A stretch of DNA of 64,000 nucleotides, taken from Trebonia sp963774945. GTDB taxonomy: Bacteria > Actinomycetota > Actinomycetes > Streptosporangiales > Streptosporangiaceae. Below the pieces are notes generated by a model. The model was given only the letters and a program-made list of their open reading frames with translations, had not been told where the DNA came from and did no database searches. Position numbers and translations under genes: made by a program. Each line of letters begins with the position of its first letter. The stretch's first letter is position 1. The stretch covers positions 437,180-501,179 of the forward strand of contig CAVZHA010000002.1 in NCBI GenBank assembly GCA_963774945.1. Direction: 5' to 3'. Positions 1 through 9,582 of this stretch are shown here, one piece after another.

Positions 1-629
1 GCCGCGGTCGAGCGCGAACATCGCGTAGACCGACCAGCCGCAGGCCGCGACGATGCCGAGCGACACCAGGGTGTCCATCGTCGTCGCGCCGTGCCGGGCG
101 TTCTTCAGCGCCGCCCGGTGGAACGGCCACGCGCACCACAGCGCCACCGGCGCGGCGCAGCCGACCAGCAGCCACTGCCAGCCGGGGAACCGCAGCGACG
201 GGACCAGCGACAGCATCATCGACAGGTCGGTCAGCGGGATGAACAGCACCAGCGAGACGATCAGCCGGCGCTTCAGGTAGGCGGCGTGCTTGGCGTCGGT
301 CTCGGCGCCGGGCTGGTCCTCGTCGGCCGCCTCCGGCTCGCCGGCGGGCGCGGTCGCCGCGTACCCGGCCCGGACGACGGCCGCGATCAGCTCGTCGGTC
401 GGCCAGCCCGGTCGGCGCGGTGACCCGCGCAGTCCCGGTCGCGTAGTTCACCGACGCCCGCACGCCGTCCAGCCTGGTTCAGCTTCTTCTCGATCCGCAC
501 CGCGCAGGCCGCGCAGGTCATGCCCTCGATCGCCAGCTCGACGTCCCGGCTGGCTACCGCCGCCGGCGGCGCGTCGAGCGCGCCCGCAGGCGCGGTCGCC
601 GGGTCGGCGACCGGCGCCGTGGGCGTCAC
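1..629 (-). CDS. copA: Copper-translocating P-type ATPase, N-terminal part
   Basis: This is the first ~200 residues of a heavy-metal P1B ATPase that continues beyond position 1. After a GTG start comes an HMA metal-binding domain with the copper motif GMTCAACAVRIEKKLN, then a hydrophobic stretch and the family signature HGATTMDTLVSLG near the window edge. Such enzymes export Cu(I) across the plasma membrane. The reading frame is broken twice (near 475 and 395), each time by one extra base; removing it restores the HMA fold. The GTG start overlaps the stop of the upstream zinc-finger gene (GTGA), so the two are translationally coupled. Family is certain; Cu(I) preference is inferred from the CxxC and the neighbourhood. 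Confidence 0.85.
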
Positions 630-1453
630 GCGACGGCCTCGTCGGCCGCGGCGTCGGGGCCTGTTTGGCCGGGCGCGGAGTTGGCGGTCGCGCCTATTGC
701 CGCATCGGACGGCGCCGACCCGATCTGGGCGGCAACGGCCGGACCAGTTGCCCGCGCGGCGTCGCCGCCCCACGGGTGGTCGGCTGCCCGGTCGCGCCAC
801 GCGACCGGGGCCGCCTCGGCGTCGGCCGGCGTTTCTGTCGGTCCCTCGGCCGGGACGATCGCGGGCGCGGCCGACTCGGTCCCGGGCCGGACCGCCTGCC
901 AGACCAGCACCGCCGCCCCGGCCAGCGCGACCAGGTGCTCGGCCTCGTCCGGGCCGATCGCCTGGCCGCCGATCAGGTCGATGATCGCGGTCGTGACCAG
1001 GCCGCCCGCCGCGATCGCGCACGGCCAGGCGAGCCCGGCCGACAGCCGCGGGCGGATCGCGCCGACCGCGAACGCGATCGCCAGCGCCAGGTTGAACGAG
1101 CCGAGCTCGTGCGCGGCGTGCAGGCCGGCCTCGCGGTCGTGGCCGAGGAACAGCATCGGCGCCGCGATCGCGAACTGCGCCAGCGCCAGCGCGATCAGCA
1201 GGCCGCGCCTGGCCAGCCGCAACCACCCGCGGTCACGGGCGGCGGGGACGGCCGCGAGCACCCCGGGGGCGAGATCGTGATCGAGGAAGGCGCCGCCGAG
1301 CCGCACCCGGCGGGTCACCGTGTGCGCCCGGCGCTGCCACTCGCGGCAGCCGGGGCAGCCCGCGAGGTGCGTCTCGAGCTCGCCAGCGGGCAGCCACGGG
1401 ACCTCGCCGTCGATCTGAGTCGAGATGGCCACGCGGATCGTGTCGCAGTCCAT
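626..1453 (-). CDS. zf-HC2 membrane protein, possible anti-sigma factor
   Basis: About 275 residues. The N-terminus carries a zf-HC2-type site (MDCDTIR, then HLAGCPGC), the ZAS-like zinc finger found in many anti-sigma factors. Four to five membrane segments follow between roughly residues 75 and 180, and the tail is an Ala/Pro-rich low-complexity cytoplasmic region. I chose the ATG at MDC because zf-HC2 proteins usually begin just before the first Cys; an in-frame extension to 1543 is possible. It is coupled by a 4-base overlap to copA, and a SigC-like sigma factor lies 2.2 kb away on the other strand. A role as metal- or redox-sensing anti-sigma is inference. Confidence 0.75.
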   Translation of the reverse strand: MDCDTIRVAISTQIDGEVPWLPAGELETHLAGCPGCREWQRRAHTVTRRVRLGGAFLDHDLAPGVLAAVPAARDRGWLRLARRGLLIALALAQFAIAAPMLFLGHDREAGLHAAHELGSFNLALAIAFAVGAIRPRLSAGLAWPCAIAAGGLVTTAIIDLIGGQAIGPDEAEHLVALAGAAVLVWQAVRPGTESAAPAIVPAEGPTETPADAEAAPVAWRDRAADHPWGGDAARATGPAVAAQIGSAPSDAAIGATANSAPGQTGPDAAADEAVA

Positions 1454-1733
1454 GCAGTAGTAGTGCCTGCGCGGGCCCGGGAAGTTCCCGGCCTGCCATA
1501 CTTTCCCGCAGATACCCTGGGCGGGTTTATGAAATACCCCCACCCGGTTTAGCGGATACCTCTCAGGGGTTTATGCGAGACCCAGAAACAAACCTGTAAC
1601 CAGGCGCTCACCTGCGTGTTAGTGAGATTAAGCGAATTGTCAGGCGGACTCATGCGATTAATTTGCGGCGTCGGCGACGTCTCTCTATCGTGGGTTGCGG
1701 CATTCCTGGCCGCGAAGTATCTGAGGAGCCCTG
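1454..1733. promoter_or_regulatory. Divergent intergenic region
   Basis: This 280-bp gap separates the leftward zf-HC2/copA pair from the rightward membrane-protein/DUF5134/sigma block. It is noticeably richer in A+T than its surroundings (about 1530-1700) and must hold promoters for both directions. A GAGGAG ribosome-binding site at about 1720 precedes the rightward gene. No coding region was seen. Confidence 0.5.
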
Positions 1734-1737
1734 ATGA

Positions 1738-2760
1738 GTGAAGTTGCCGTCGCCGTCCGGCGGCCGGGCCGCGATGCGCGGCCGGCTCGGCGCGGAGGCG
1801 CCGTCCGCCGCGGTGCGGCCCGATGCGAGGCGGGCGCTGCAGCTCGGCCTCGCGGCCATCTGGCTGCTCGACGGCGTGCTCCAGTACCAGCCGTTCATGT
1901 ACACCAAGGCGTTCGGCCAGATGCTGGCGGCAGGACCGCCGCGGGCAATCCGTCCGTCATCGCCCGCCCGATCACCTGGGACGCGACCCTGGTCGAGCAT
2001 CACCTGGTGCTGCTGAACACGATCTTCGCCACGATCCAGCTGCTGCTCGGCGTTGGCATCGCATTCCGCCCGACCGTCCGGTTCGCCCTGGCGGCCTCGA
2101 TCGCCTGGTCGCTCGGCGTCTGGTGGTTCGGCGAGGGGCTCGGCGGGGTGCTGAACGGCGGCGCCGACCCGCTCAACGGCGCGCCCGGCGCGGTGATCCT
2201 CTACGCGCTGCTGGCGGTGCTGCTGTGGCCCGCCGACCGGCCGGGGACGCCGGCGTCCTTCATCGCCGCCCGGGCGGTCGGGGCGCACGCTGGCCAGGGC
2301 GCTCTGGCTGGTGCTGTGGCTCAGCTTCGGCTACTTCGCCCTGACTCCCCGCGAACCGGGCGCCGCAGGCGGTGAGCGGCGTGATCGCGAGCATGAACAG
2401 CGGCGAGCCGGGCTGGCTGGCCGCGATCTTGCGCGGCGCGGCCTCGCTCGTCGCCGACCAGGGGCTCGCCGCGTCGGTCGTGCTGGCCGTGGCCTTCGTG
2501 CTGATCGCCGTCGCGTCTACCTGCCGCCGCAGGCCGCCCGCACGGCCAGGGCGACGCTGGTCCTGGCCATCGTGGTGGCGGTCGTGATCTGGGTCGTCGT
2601 CCAGGCGCTGGGCGGGATCCTCGCGTCGGGCGCGACCGACCCCAACTCGGGGCCGCTGCTGGTGCTGCTGGCGCTGGCCTACTGGCCGGCCAGGACGCCG
2701 CCGACGAAACCGGCGGCCGAGCCGCCCGCGTCCGCCGTGACGCCGAAGGGGACTGGCTGA
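1738..2760 (+). CDS. Polytopic membrane protein of unknown function
   Basis: Reconstructed across several indels (near 1932, 2285, 2350 and 2515) this is one protein of about 340 residues with roughly eight hydrophobic segments. Recognisable blocks include LGLAAIWLLDGVLQYQPFMY, FATIQLLLGVGIAFRP, ALWLVLWLSFGYFALTP and LVLAIVVAVVIWVVVQALGG. The tail is Pro/Ala-rich. The start may be ATG 1734 (needs one more indel) or GTG 1738 (no indel); both sit behind GAGGAG. The stop overlaps the next start (TGATG), so it is coupled to the DUF5134 gene. I do not recognise a named family; context suggests metal handling or envelope stress. Confidence 0.7.
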
Positions 2761-3593
2761 TGACCCCGAGCTGGCTGCTTGACCTGGTCGCCGCGTTCAT
2801 GCTGGTGGTCGCGGCGGTGAGCGCGGCCCGGCTGGTGGTGGCCCGGCCGTGGCGGCCCGACTCGGTCATCATCGACACCGACATCGCGCACCTGCTGATG
2901 GCCATCGCCATGGCGGGCGATGCTGGCGCCGAGCCTGCGCACCTTCCCCAGCGCCGTCTGGGAGGTCATCTTCGGCGTGCTGATCGTCCTGTTCGGCCTC
3001 CGGGTCGTCCGGGACGCGCGGGTCAACGGGGTTCGCGCCCTGGCCGGCGGGCACTGCGCGCCGCACCTCGTGCACAGCGCCTCGATGCTCTACATGTTCC
3101 TGGCCATCGGCGCCGGCCGCCGGCGCGATGGCCGGCATGGCCGCGATGGCGGGCATGAGCGACATGAGCGGCATGCAGACGCTGAGAGTACCCGACGCTC
3201 GCGCTCGTCTTCACGCTCATCCTGATCGGCTACAGCATCTGGGACCTCGACCAGCTCTCCGGCAAGCGCTACAGCCGCACCAGCACGCGGATGTCGCTGG
3301 ACGCGATCCACGGGACCGCCGCCGCGGCGATGGCGGGAGCCGAGCCGGCCGGCGCCGCGTTCTCCGGCCTGCCGCCCGAGGGCGTCGCCGCGGCCGCCGG
3401 CTCGTCCGTCGGCCGCACCGATGGCCAGCCGGCCCACGTCAGCCTCGACGCCGTCAGGGGAGGCACCGGGGGCGACGCCCCCGGTGCGGCCGGCCGCCCG
3501 GTCGGCCAGTTGCTGCTGTCGCCCGCGGTCACCGTCGGCGCCCGGGTTGTGATGGGCGTCGCGATGGCCTTCATGCTGCTGATCTTGATCTGA
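2760..3593 (+). CDS. DUF5134 membrane protein with Met-rich loop
   Basis: About 275 residues after three single-base insertions are removed (near 2915, 3115 and 3190). Several membrane segments are present, with the DUF5134 hallmark HLVHSASMLYMFLA in the middle. Directly after it lies a methionine-rich run (MAGMAAMAGMSDMSGMQ), a common Cu(I)/Ag(I)-binding composition, then a membrane segment around LVFTLILIGYSIWDLDQL, a polar loop and a final membrane anchor. It sits between a coupled membrane protein and an ECF sigma gene and opposite a copper ATPase. Copper binding is inferred from the Met cluster and the context. Confidence 0.75.
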
Positions 3594-3695
3594 GTCGCAC
3601 ATCCAGATAATGACCGGGACTGGCGGCGGGAATCCGCGTGGAAACCCGGCGGGCCCGGGGACAGCGTCCACTACAGGCTGTCGTACTCTTTCCTC

Positions 3696-4259
3696 GTGGA
3701 CGAGCTGACCTCCCTGGCCCGGGCCGCCGGGCGCGGGGATCGCGACGCGCTCGCCCGGTTCGTCAGGCTCACGCAGGGTGACGTGTGGCGGTTCTGCGCG
3801 CACCTGGTCGATCCGGCCGCCGCCGACGATCTCGCGCAGGAGACCTACCTGCGGGCCATCCAGGCGCTGGGCCGGTTCCGCGGCGACGCCCAGGTCCGCA
3901 CCTGGCTGCTGTCCATCGCGCGGCGGGTCTGCGCGGCCGAGTTCGGCGCCAGGACCCGCGAGCGAGAGCTGGCCGCACGGCTGCTGAACGCCCCGACGGC
4001 GGGCCTCGGGCAGCCGCCGCCCGAGCCCGGCGCCCAGACCACGGTCGACCTGCTGCTGGCCGCGCTCGACCCCGACCGCCGGACCGCGTTCGTGCTCACC
4101 CAGCTGCTCGGCTGCTCCTACGCCGAGGCCGCGCAGGTCTGCGACTGCCCGATCGGCACGATCCGCTCTCGCGTCGCCCGCGCCCGCGAGGATCTGGACG
4201 CGATGCTGCGGGAGCCGGCCGAGCGCCCGCGCAGCATCGGCAATAGCGGGGCGTGCTAG
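3696..4259 (+). CDS. ECF RNA polymerase sigma factor, SigC-like
   Basis: 187 residues, GTG start. Region 2 is clear (DVWRFCAHLVDPAAADDLAQ then ETYLRAIQALGRF), followed by region 4 with QLLGCSYAEAAQVCDCPIGT and IRSRVARAREDL. The pattern, including the CDCPIGTIRSRVARAR block, closely resembles mycobacterial SigC, a sigma factor associated with copper homeostasis. No anti-sigma gene follows directly; the zf-HC2 protein at 626-1453 is the nearest candidate partner. The next gene block downstream (DyP/encapsulin) is a plausible target, but no promoter was identified. Confidence 0.9.
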   Translation: MDELTSLARAAGRGDRDALARFVRLTQGDVWRFCAHLVDPAAADDLAQETYLRAIQALGRFRGDAQVRTWLLSIARRVCAAEFGARTRERELAARLLNAPTAGLGQPPPEPGAQTTVDLLLAALDPDRRTAFVLTQLLGCSYAEAAQVCDCPIGTIRSRVARAREDLDAMLREPAERPRSIGNSGAC

Positions 4260-4279
4260 GACAGAAAGCGGTCTTGGCA

Positions 4280-4317
4280 ACATCAAAGACGCCGAGATCT
4301 CTGGTCCGAACGGCCCG
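4280..4317. repeat. Degenerate copy of dispersed palindrome family 1
   Basis: The gap between the sigma gene and the DyP gene holds an arm-like sequence (CCGAACGGCCC) preceded by AAAG/AGATCT-type sequence, resembling the better copies at 19989, 37835 and 55341. The second arm is not convincing, so this may be an eroded copy or chance. Confidence 0.35.
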
Positions 4318-4379
4318 TTGCTTCGCCCGGACGGCCGGTGTGGGACGCTAGATTCCGACCAGCGTCGAAGGGGATGCCC

Positions 4380-5441
4380 GTGCCAGCAGGAGTCAACTGA
4401 GGCGCCAGAACCGCAGCCGGTGCTCAGCCCGCTGACAGCGGCGGCCGTGTTCCTGGTGCTGACCATCGAGCCGGGCGGCGAGGATGCCGTCCGCGATCTG
4501 CTCGGCGACGTGACCGCGCTGCAGCGCTCGGTCGGCTTCCGGATTCCCGGCGGGGCGCTGCAGGTGGTCGCCGCGATCGGCTCGGACGCCTGGGACCGGC
4601 TGTTCGACGGCCCGCGCCCGGCCGGGCTGCATCCCTTCCGCGAGCTCGCACGGGCCCCGCCACCGGGCCCCGGCCACGCCGGGCGACCTGCTCTTCCACA
4701 TCCGGGCGAACCGGATGGACCTGTGCTTCGAGTACACCACCCAGGTGATGGCGCGGCTGGCGGGCGCGGTCAAGGTCGTCGACGAGGAGCACGGGTTCCG
4801 CTACTTCGACGAGCGGGACCTGATCGGCTTCGTCGACGGCACCGAGTCGCCGTCGGGCTCGGCTCGCGGTCAAGGCCGGGATCGTCGATCCGGCCGACGA
4901 CCCGGACTTCGCCGGCGGCAGCTACGTGATCATCCAGAAGTACCTGCACGACCTGCCCGCCTGGAACGCGATCAGCGTCGAGGAGCAGGAGCGCGTGATC
5001 GGCCGGTCGAAGCTGGACGACATCGAGATGCCGGACGACGTGAAGCCGGTCAACTCGCACGTCGCGCTCAACACGGTGACCGGGCCGGACGGCGAGGAAA
5101 TCAAGATCGTCCGGGCGAACATGCCGTTCGGCCACGCCAGCAAGGGCGAGTTCGGCACGTACTACATCGCCTACGCCGCCACGCCCGACATCATCGAGCT
5201 GATGCTGGTGAACATGTTCATCGGGCGGCCGCCGGGTAATACCGACCGGATACTCGACTTCTCGACCGCAGTGACCGGCACCTTGTTCTTCGCCCCGCCG
5301 GCCGAATTCCTTGAGGACCCGCCGGACCCGCCGTCGGCCGCGGGCCAGACGGCCGCCGACCCGGCGGCCGCCGATAACGTTTCACCCGGGAACGCCCCGG
5401 CCGGGGATGGCTCGCTTGGCATTGGCTCTCTGAAGGGATAG
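4380..5441 (+). CDS. DyP-type heme peroxidase, encapsulin cargo
   Basis: About 350 residues. Three single-base insertions (near 4400, 4647 and 4865) break the frame. The DyP signature is present (GFVDGTESP, containing the catalytic Asp of the GxxDG motif), followed by GGSYVIIQKYLHDL and, later, the SHVALNT block with the expected distal/proximal heme-pocket features. The last residues, GDGSLGIGSLKG, match the cargo-loading peptide that docks DyP proteins inside type 1 encapsulins, joined through a Pro/Ala-rich linker. GTG 4380 has GAAGGGG six bases upstream and needs one indel; the first unbroken frame starts farther in. The encapsulin gene begins six bases after the stop. Confidence 0.93.
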
Positions 5442-5447
5442 GCAGCT

Positions 5448-6246
5448 ATGAACAACCTGCATCGCGAACTCGCCCCGGTTTCGGCCGCCGCCTGGGCAGG
5501 CATCGAGGAGGAGGCCAAGCGCACGTTCGCGAGGCACGCCGCCGCGCGCAAGTCGGTCGACGTGACCGGCCCCGACGGGCCGACGCTGGCCGGCGTCGGC
5601 ACCGGTCACTCCGAGTCGATCGACCCGCCCGCGGCCGGCATCCAGGCGACGCTGCGGGCCTGGCAGCCGGTGGTCGAGCTCAGGGTCCCGTTCACGCTGA
5701 GCCGGTCGGAGATCGACTCGGTCGAGCGCGGCTCGCAGGACCCGGACTGGCAGCCGGTCAAGGACGCGGCCAAGAAGATCGCCTTCGCTGAGGACCGCGC
5801 GGTCTTCGACGGCTACGCCCAGGCCCAGATCACCGGCGTCGGCCCCGCCTCGACCAACCCCGGACTGACCCTGCCGGCCGAGGTCAGGGACGTACCCGGA
5901 CGTGGTCAGCAAGGCGCTCAGCCAGCTCCGGCTGGCGGGCGTGGCCGGCCCGTACTCGCTGCTGCTGTCGGCCGACGCGTGGACGGCGGTCAGCGAGACC
6001 TCCGATCACGGCTACCCGATCCGTGAGCACCTGGCCAGGCTGCTGGACGGCGACATCATCTGGGCGCCCGCGATCGACGGCGCGCTGCTGCTGTCCGGCC
6101 GCGGCGGCGACTACGAGCTGCGCCTCGGCCAGGACCTGTCGATCGGCTACCTGTCCCACGACGCCGAGCGGGTCGAGCTCTACTTCGTCGAGTCCTTCAC
6201 CTTCTCCGTCTACACAACTGAGGCCAGCGTCTCCATCACCGCGTAA
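5448..6246 (+). CDS. Encapsulin nanocompartment shell protein (type 1, linocin M18-like)
   Basis: 265 residues after removing one inserted base near 5891. The sequence follows the HK97-fold encapsulin family throughout: MNNLHRELAPVSAAAWAGIE at the start, then FTLSRSEIDSVERGSQDPDW, ALSQLRLAGVAGPYSLLLSA, SDHGYPIREHLARL, GDIIWAPAIDGALLLS, and a C-terminal block ending TEASVSITA. Type 1 shells assemble into icosahedral compartments and package the adjacent peroxidase through its C-terminal peptide. It is in one operon with the DyP gene. The function of the particle (peroxide defence, dye/phenolic or iron-linked redox) is not visible from the sequence. Confidence 0.95.
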
Positions 6247-6267
6247 CGCCACTTCCGCCGACCCCCA

Positions 6268-6330
6268 GCACCGGTGCCCCCGCGCACCGGTGCCGCCGCG
6301 CACCGGCGCCACCCCACCCCACCCCACCCG
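6268..6330. repeat. Short tandem repeats after the encapsulin gene
   Basis: Three consecutive ~16-bp units of the type GCACCGGTGCCNCCGC are followed by about four CCCCA units. No coding potential was seen. The tract lies just ahead of the hairpin at 6334-6384. Confidence 0.7.
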
Positions 6331-6333
6331 TGT

Positions 6334-6384
6334 GCCAAATGCGCATTCGGGCTCACTCTTGCCGGCCTAAAAGCGCATTTGGGC
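6334..6384. terminator. Palindrome family 2, copy A
   Basis: Two ~19-bp arms (GCCAAATGCGCATTCGGGC and GCCTAAAAGCGCATTTGGGC) flank a 12-base loop TCACTCTTGCCG. The same arms and the identical loop occur at 57882-57931, 51 kb away. It sits between the convergent encapsulin and aldehyde dehydrogenase genes, so it could terminate both; the conserved loop suggests a dispersed element rather than a plain terminator. Confidence 0.8.
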
Positions 6385-6402
6385 CCACGGCGGTGGGGTT
6401 GC

Positions 6403-7872
6403 CTAGTGCCCGGCCGACCCGTCGGGGACGGCCATGACGTGGGTCTCGGTGAAGCTGAGGAGGCCCTCGCGGCCGAGCTCGCGGCCGAGGCCGGACTGGT
6501 TGAAGCCGCCGAACGGCGCGCGCTCGTCGACCGCGGTCGCGTTGTGGTTGTTGAAGAAGGTGACGCCGGTGCGCAGCTGGCGGGCGACCGCCAGGCCGTG
6601 CTCGGTGTCGCCCGACCACACCGACGAGCAGAGCCCGGACCAGGTGGCGTTGGCCAGCCGGATCGCCTCCGCCTCGTCGTCGTAACCGATGATCGGCAGT
6701 GACGGGCCGAACTGCTCCTCGGCGACGATCCCGAGCTCGGGCGCGGGGTCGAGCACCAGCGACGGCAGCATGTAGTTGCCCGAGGTCCAGTCGCCGGCGT
6801 ACTCGCCGTAGGTCTGCACCTCCGCCCCCGCCGCCTGCGCCTGCTCGAGCAGCCCGGCCACGTAGTCCCGCTGCTGGGCGGTGTTGAGCGGGCCCATCGT
6901 GGTGGCGGCGTCGAGCCCGGGGCCGACCCTGGTCGCGGTCAGCGTGGCCTTCAGCCCGTCCACGACCTCGTCGTAGCGGGACCTGGGCACGTAGAGCCGC
7001 TTGAGCGCCATGCACACCTGGCCGGTGGTCATGAACGTCGCCCCGCTCATCTTCGCGAACGCGTCCGCGTCGAGGACCGCGTCGGACAGCACGACCGCCG
7101 GGTCGTTGCCGCCGAGTTCCAGCGTCACGTTGGTCACGTTGGCGGCGGCCATCGTCATGATCCGCTTGCCGCCGCCGACCGAGCCGGTGAAGACGACGTG
7201 CTTGATCCGAGGGTCGCCGACGACGACCGGGCCGACCACCGCGTCGGCCCCGGTGACCACGTTCAGCACGCCCGGCGGGAGCGCGCGGACCAGGTGCGCG
7301 AGGGTCCGGACGGACGACAGCGGGGTGGTGGGCGGCGGCTTCACGATCACTGTGTTGCCCGCCATCAGCGCATACGGCAGGGACGCCGCGAGGATGGCGA
7401 GCGGCCAGTTGAACGGGTAGATGATCGTGACCACCCCCGCCGAGAGCTTGCTGATCGTGGTGTTGAACGGCGGCCCGGCCAGCTGCTCGTCGACGTCGAG
7501 CGACGGCGCGAACTCGGCCGCCTGGTGGAACCGGCCGGCGAAGACCATGGTGTCGATCATGGCCTCGAACCGGATCTTGCCGTTCTCGCGGGACAGGATC
7601 TCGGTCCGCTCCTCCGCATCCGACTCCAGCGTCGACAGCGCCTTGAGCACGATCGCGGTCCGCTCGGTGGCGGACAGCGCCGCCCACGCGGGCCAGGCCG
7701 CCTCGGCCGCGCTGACCGCGGCCGCGGCGTCCTCGGCCGACGCGGCGGCCGCGTAGCCGATGATCGCGCCGGTGCGGGCCGGGTCGTAGACCGCGAACGT
7801 GCCGGCCGAGCCGGGCCGTTCCTCGCCCGCGATCAGCAGCGGGGTGCTGATCGGTTCAACTGCCGTAGTCAT
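6403..7872 (-). CDS. NAD(P)+-dependent aldehyde dehydrogenase
   Basis: 489 residues, full length for the ALDH superfamily and with an intact frame. The cofactor-binding block YPFNWPLAI, the TGSVGGGKRI nucleotide loop, the general base in LELGGND and the nucleophile Cys in TTGQVCMALKR are all present, as is the C-terminal PFGGFNQSGLGRELG. It oxidises an aldehyde to the acid; the substrate cannot be read from the sequence, though the family members most alike act on aromatic or aliphatic aldehydes. A second ALDH gene lies 31 bp upstream on the same strand, so the two probably share a transcript. Confidence 0.93.
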   Translation of the reverse strand: MTTAVEPISTPLLIAGEERPGSAGTFAVYDPARTGAIIGYAAAASAEDAAAAVSAAEAAWPAWAALSATERTAIVLKALSTLESDAEERTEILSRENGKIRFEAMIDTMVFAGRFHQAAEFAPSLDVDEQLAGPPFNTTISKLSAGVVTIIYPFNWPLAILAASLPYALMAGNTVIVKPPPTTPLSSVRTLAHLVRALPPGVLNVVTGADAVVGPVVVGDPRIKHVVFTGSVGGGKRIMTMAAANVTNVTLELGGNDPAVVLSDAVLDADAFAKMSGATFMTTGQVCMALKRLYVPRSRYDEVVDGLKATLTATRVGPGLDAATTMGPLNTAQQRDYVAGLLEQAQAAGAEVQTYGEYAGDWTSGNYMLPSLVLDPAPELGIVAEEQFGPSLPIIGYDDEAEAIRLANATWSGLCSSVWSGDTEHGLAVARQLRTGVTFFNNHNATAVDERAPFGGFNQSGLGRELGREGLLSFTETHVMAVPDGSAGH

Positions 7873-7903
7873 ATGGATGCTCCTGACTCGATTTTGCTAA
7901 AGC

Positions 7904-9397
7904 TCAGACCTGTGCGTCGCGGTACCGGGAGGTCGGGCCGTCAAGCAGGATGGCCTTGGACTCGAGGAACAGCATGAGCCCCATTTCTCCGCCCTCGCGG
8001 CCGATGCCGGACTGCTTGAACCCGCCGAAACCCATCTCGAAGTCCGTCTTGAACCCGTTGTGGCTGATGTTGCCGGTGCGCATCTGCCCCGCGACCTCGC
8101 GGGCGCGATCGTTGTCGTTGGTGAAGACCGCGCCGTGCAGGCCGTAGATGGTCTCGTTGGCGATCCGCACCGCGTCATCCTCGTCGGCGGCCGGGATGAC
8201 CGAGAGCACCGGGCCGAAGATCTCCTCCTGGGCGATGACCGAGGAGTTGTCCACGTTGCCGAACACAGTCGGCTCGACGTACCAGCCCCGGTCCAGGCCC
8301 TTCGGGCGGCCGCCGCCGGTGGCCAGCTGCGCGCCGCCCGCGATGCCCTTGGCGATGTAGCCCTCGACCCGGGTGCGCTGCCGCTCGGCCGCCAGCGGGC
8401 CCATCTGGACCTGCGGGTCGTACGGGTCGCCAACCGTGACTTTCGAGAACGACGAGGCGAGGGCCTCGACCATGGCGTCGTGGCGCGACCGGGTGACCAC
8501 GATCCGGGTGAGCGACGCGCACACCTGGCCGGACACCAGGCACTCGGCCTGGGCGAGGGCGCGGGCGGTCGTCTCGATGTCGGCGTCATCGAGGATGACC
8601 GCGGCCGACTTACCGCCGAGCTCCAGCGTGACCCGGGCGATCCGCTCGCCGCAGATCGAGGCGATGCGCCGTCCGGCCGCGGTGGAGCCGGTGAAGGTGA
8701 TCTTGTCGACCCGCGGGTCGCGGACCAGCAGTTCGGAGACCTCACGGTCGGCGCAGACCACGTTGAGCACGCCGGGCGGCAGGCCGACCGCCTCGGCCGC
8801 CTCGGAGATCAGGTATCCCTCGCCGGGAGCCTCAGGCGAGGTCTTGAGCACCACGGTGCAGCCGGCGATCAGCGCCGGCGCGACCTTCATGCTGATGAGG
8901 GCCATCGGCGTGTTCCACGGGACGATCGCGCCGACCACGCCGACCGGCTCCTTGACCACGAGGCCGAAGCCGCGCGGCGATTTCACCGGCCGCTCCCACT
9001 CGAACGTGTCCGCCAGGCCGGCGTAATAGTCGAAGATGCGCTGCGCGCCCGGGCCGCCGGTCGCCGCGAAGCCGACGGTCACGCCGGACTCGCGCGGCCA
9101 CATCTGGACGATGTCGCCGGTCCGCCTCCCGATCTCCGCGCCGATCGCCCGCAGGTAAGCGGCCCGCTCACCAGGCGACAGCCGGGCCCAGGGTCCGCGG
9201 TCGAAGGCTTCACGGGCCGCGGTGACGGCCCGGTCGATGTCGGCCGACTGGGCCTCGGCCACGGTGAGGTAGGCCAGCTCGGTGTGCGAGTCGATGACGG
9301 TGATGGTCGAATCGGACGAGGGCGTTACCCACTCCCCGCCGATGAAGAAGCGGTCCGTGTGCTTGATCGGCACCGATACGCCGGCCGAGGTGGTCAT
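7904..9397 (-). CDS. NAD(P)+-dependent aldehyde dehydrogenase
   Basis: 497 residues, intact. It has VPWNTPMALISMK, the TGSTAAGRRI loop, LELGGKSAAV with the general base Glu, the catalytic Cys in SGQVCASLTRI and the terminal GGFKQSGIGREGG motif. It differs substantially from its downstream neighbour (6403-7872), so this is not a recent duplication. It is the first gene of the leftward pair. Upstream on the other strand lies a PadR-type regulator and a deleted ALDH remnant, which makes this a spot repeatedly occupied by ALDH genes. Confidence 0.93.
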   Translation of the reverse strand: MTTSAGVSVPIKHTDRFFIGGEWVTPSSDSTITVIDSHTELAYLTVAEAQSADIDRAVTAAREAFDRGPWARLSPGERAAYLRAIGAEIGRRTGDIVQMWPRESGVTVGFAATGGPGAQRIFDYYAGLADTFEWERPVKSPRGFGLVVKEPVGVVGAIVPWNTPMALISMKVAPALIAGCTVVLKTSPEAPGEGYLISEAAEAVGLPPGVLNVVCADREVSELLVRDPRVDKITFTGSTAAGRRIASICGERIARVTLELGGKSAAVILDDADIETTARALAQAECLVSGQVCASLTRIVVTRSRHDAMVEALASSFSKVTVGDPYDPQVQMGPLAAERQRTRVEGYIAKGIAGGAQLATGGGRPKGLDRGWYVEPTVFGNVDNSSVIAQEEIFGPVLSVIPAADEDDAVRIANETIYGLHGAVFTNDNDRAREVAGQMRTGNISHNGFKTDFEMGFGGFKQSGIGREGGEMGLMLFLESKAILLDGPTSRYRDAQV

Positions 9398-9582
9398 CTG
9401 GGGGCTCTCCCGTCATCGTTCCTGGCCCGCTGGGCGCGTCGTGGACATGAGCCCGGCCAGAATCGTAGTCTCAGTGTGACTTCAGCGTAGGGACGGGAGC
9501 CGGCGGCCGCCTACGGCGTGCCCGACAACCTCACCCTCAGCCGAGTTGGGGCATCCCACAACGAGAAAAGGGTCGGCAGCGA

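Noticed and set aside
290..1552. Large rightward open frames opposite copA and the zf-HC2 gene
   Set aside because: They are mirror frames of high-GC coding sequence; the leftward frames carry conserved zinc-finger and HMA motifs.
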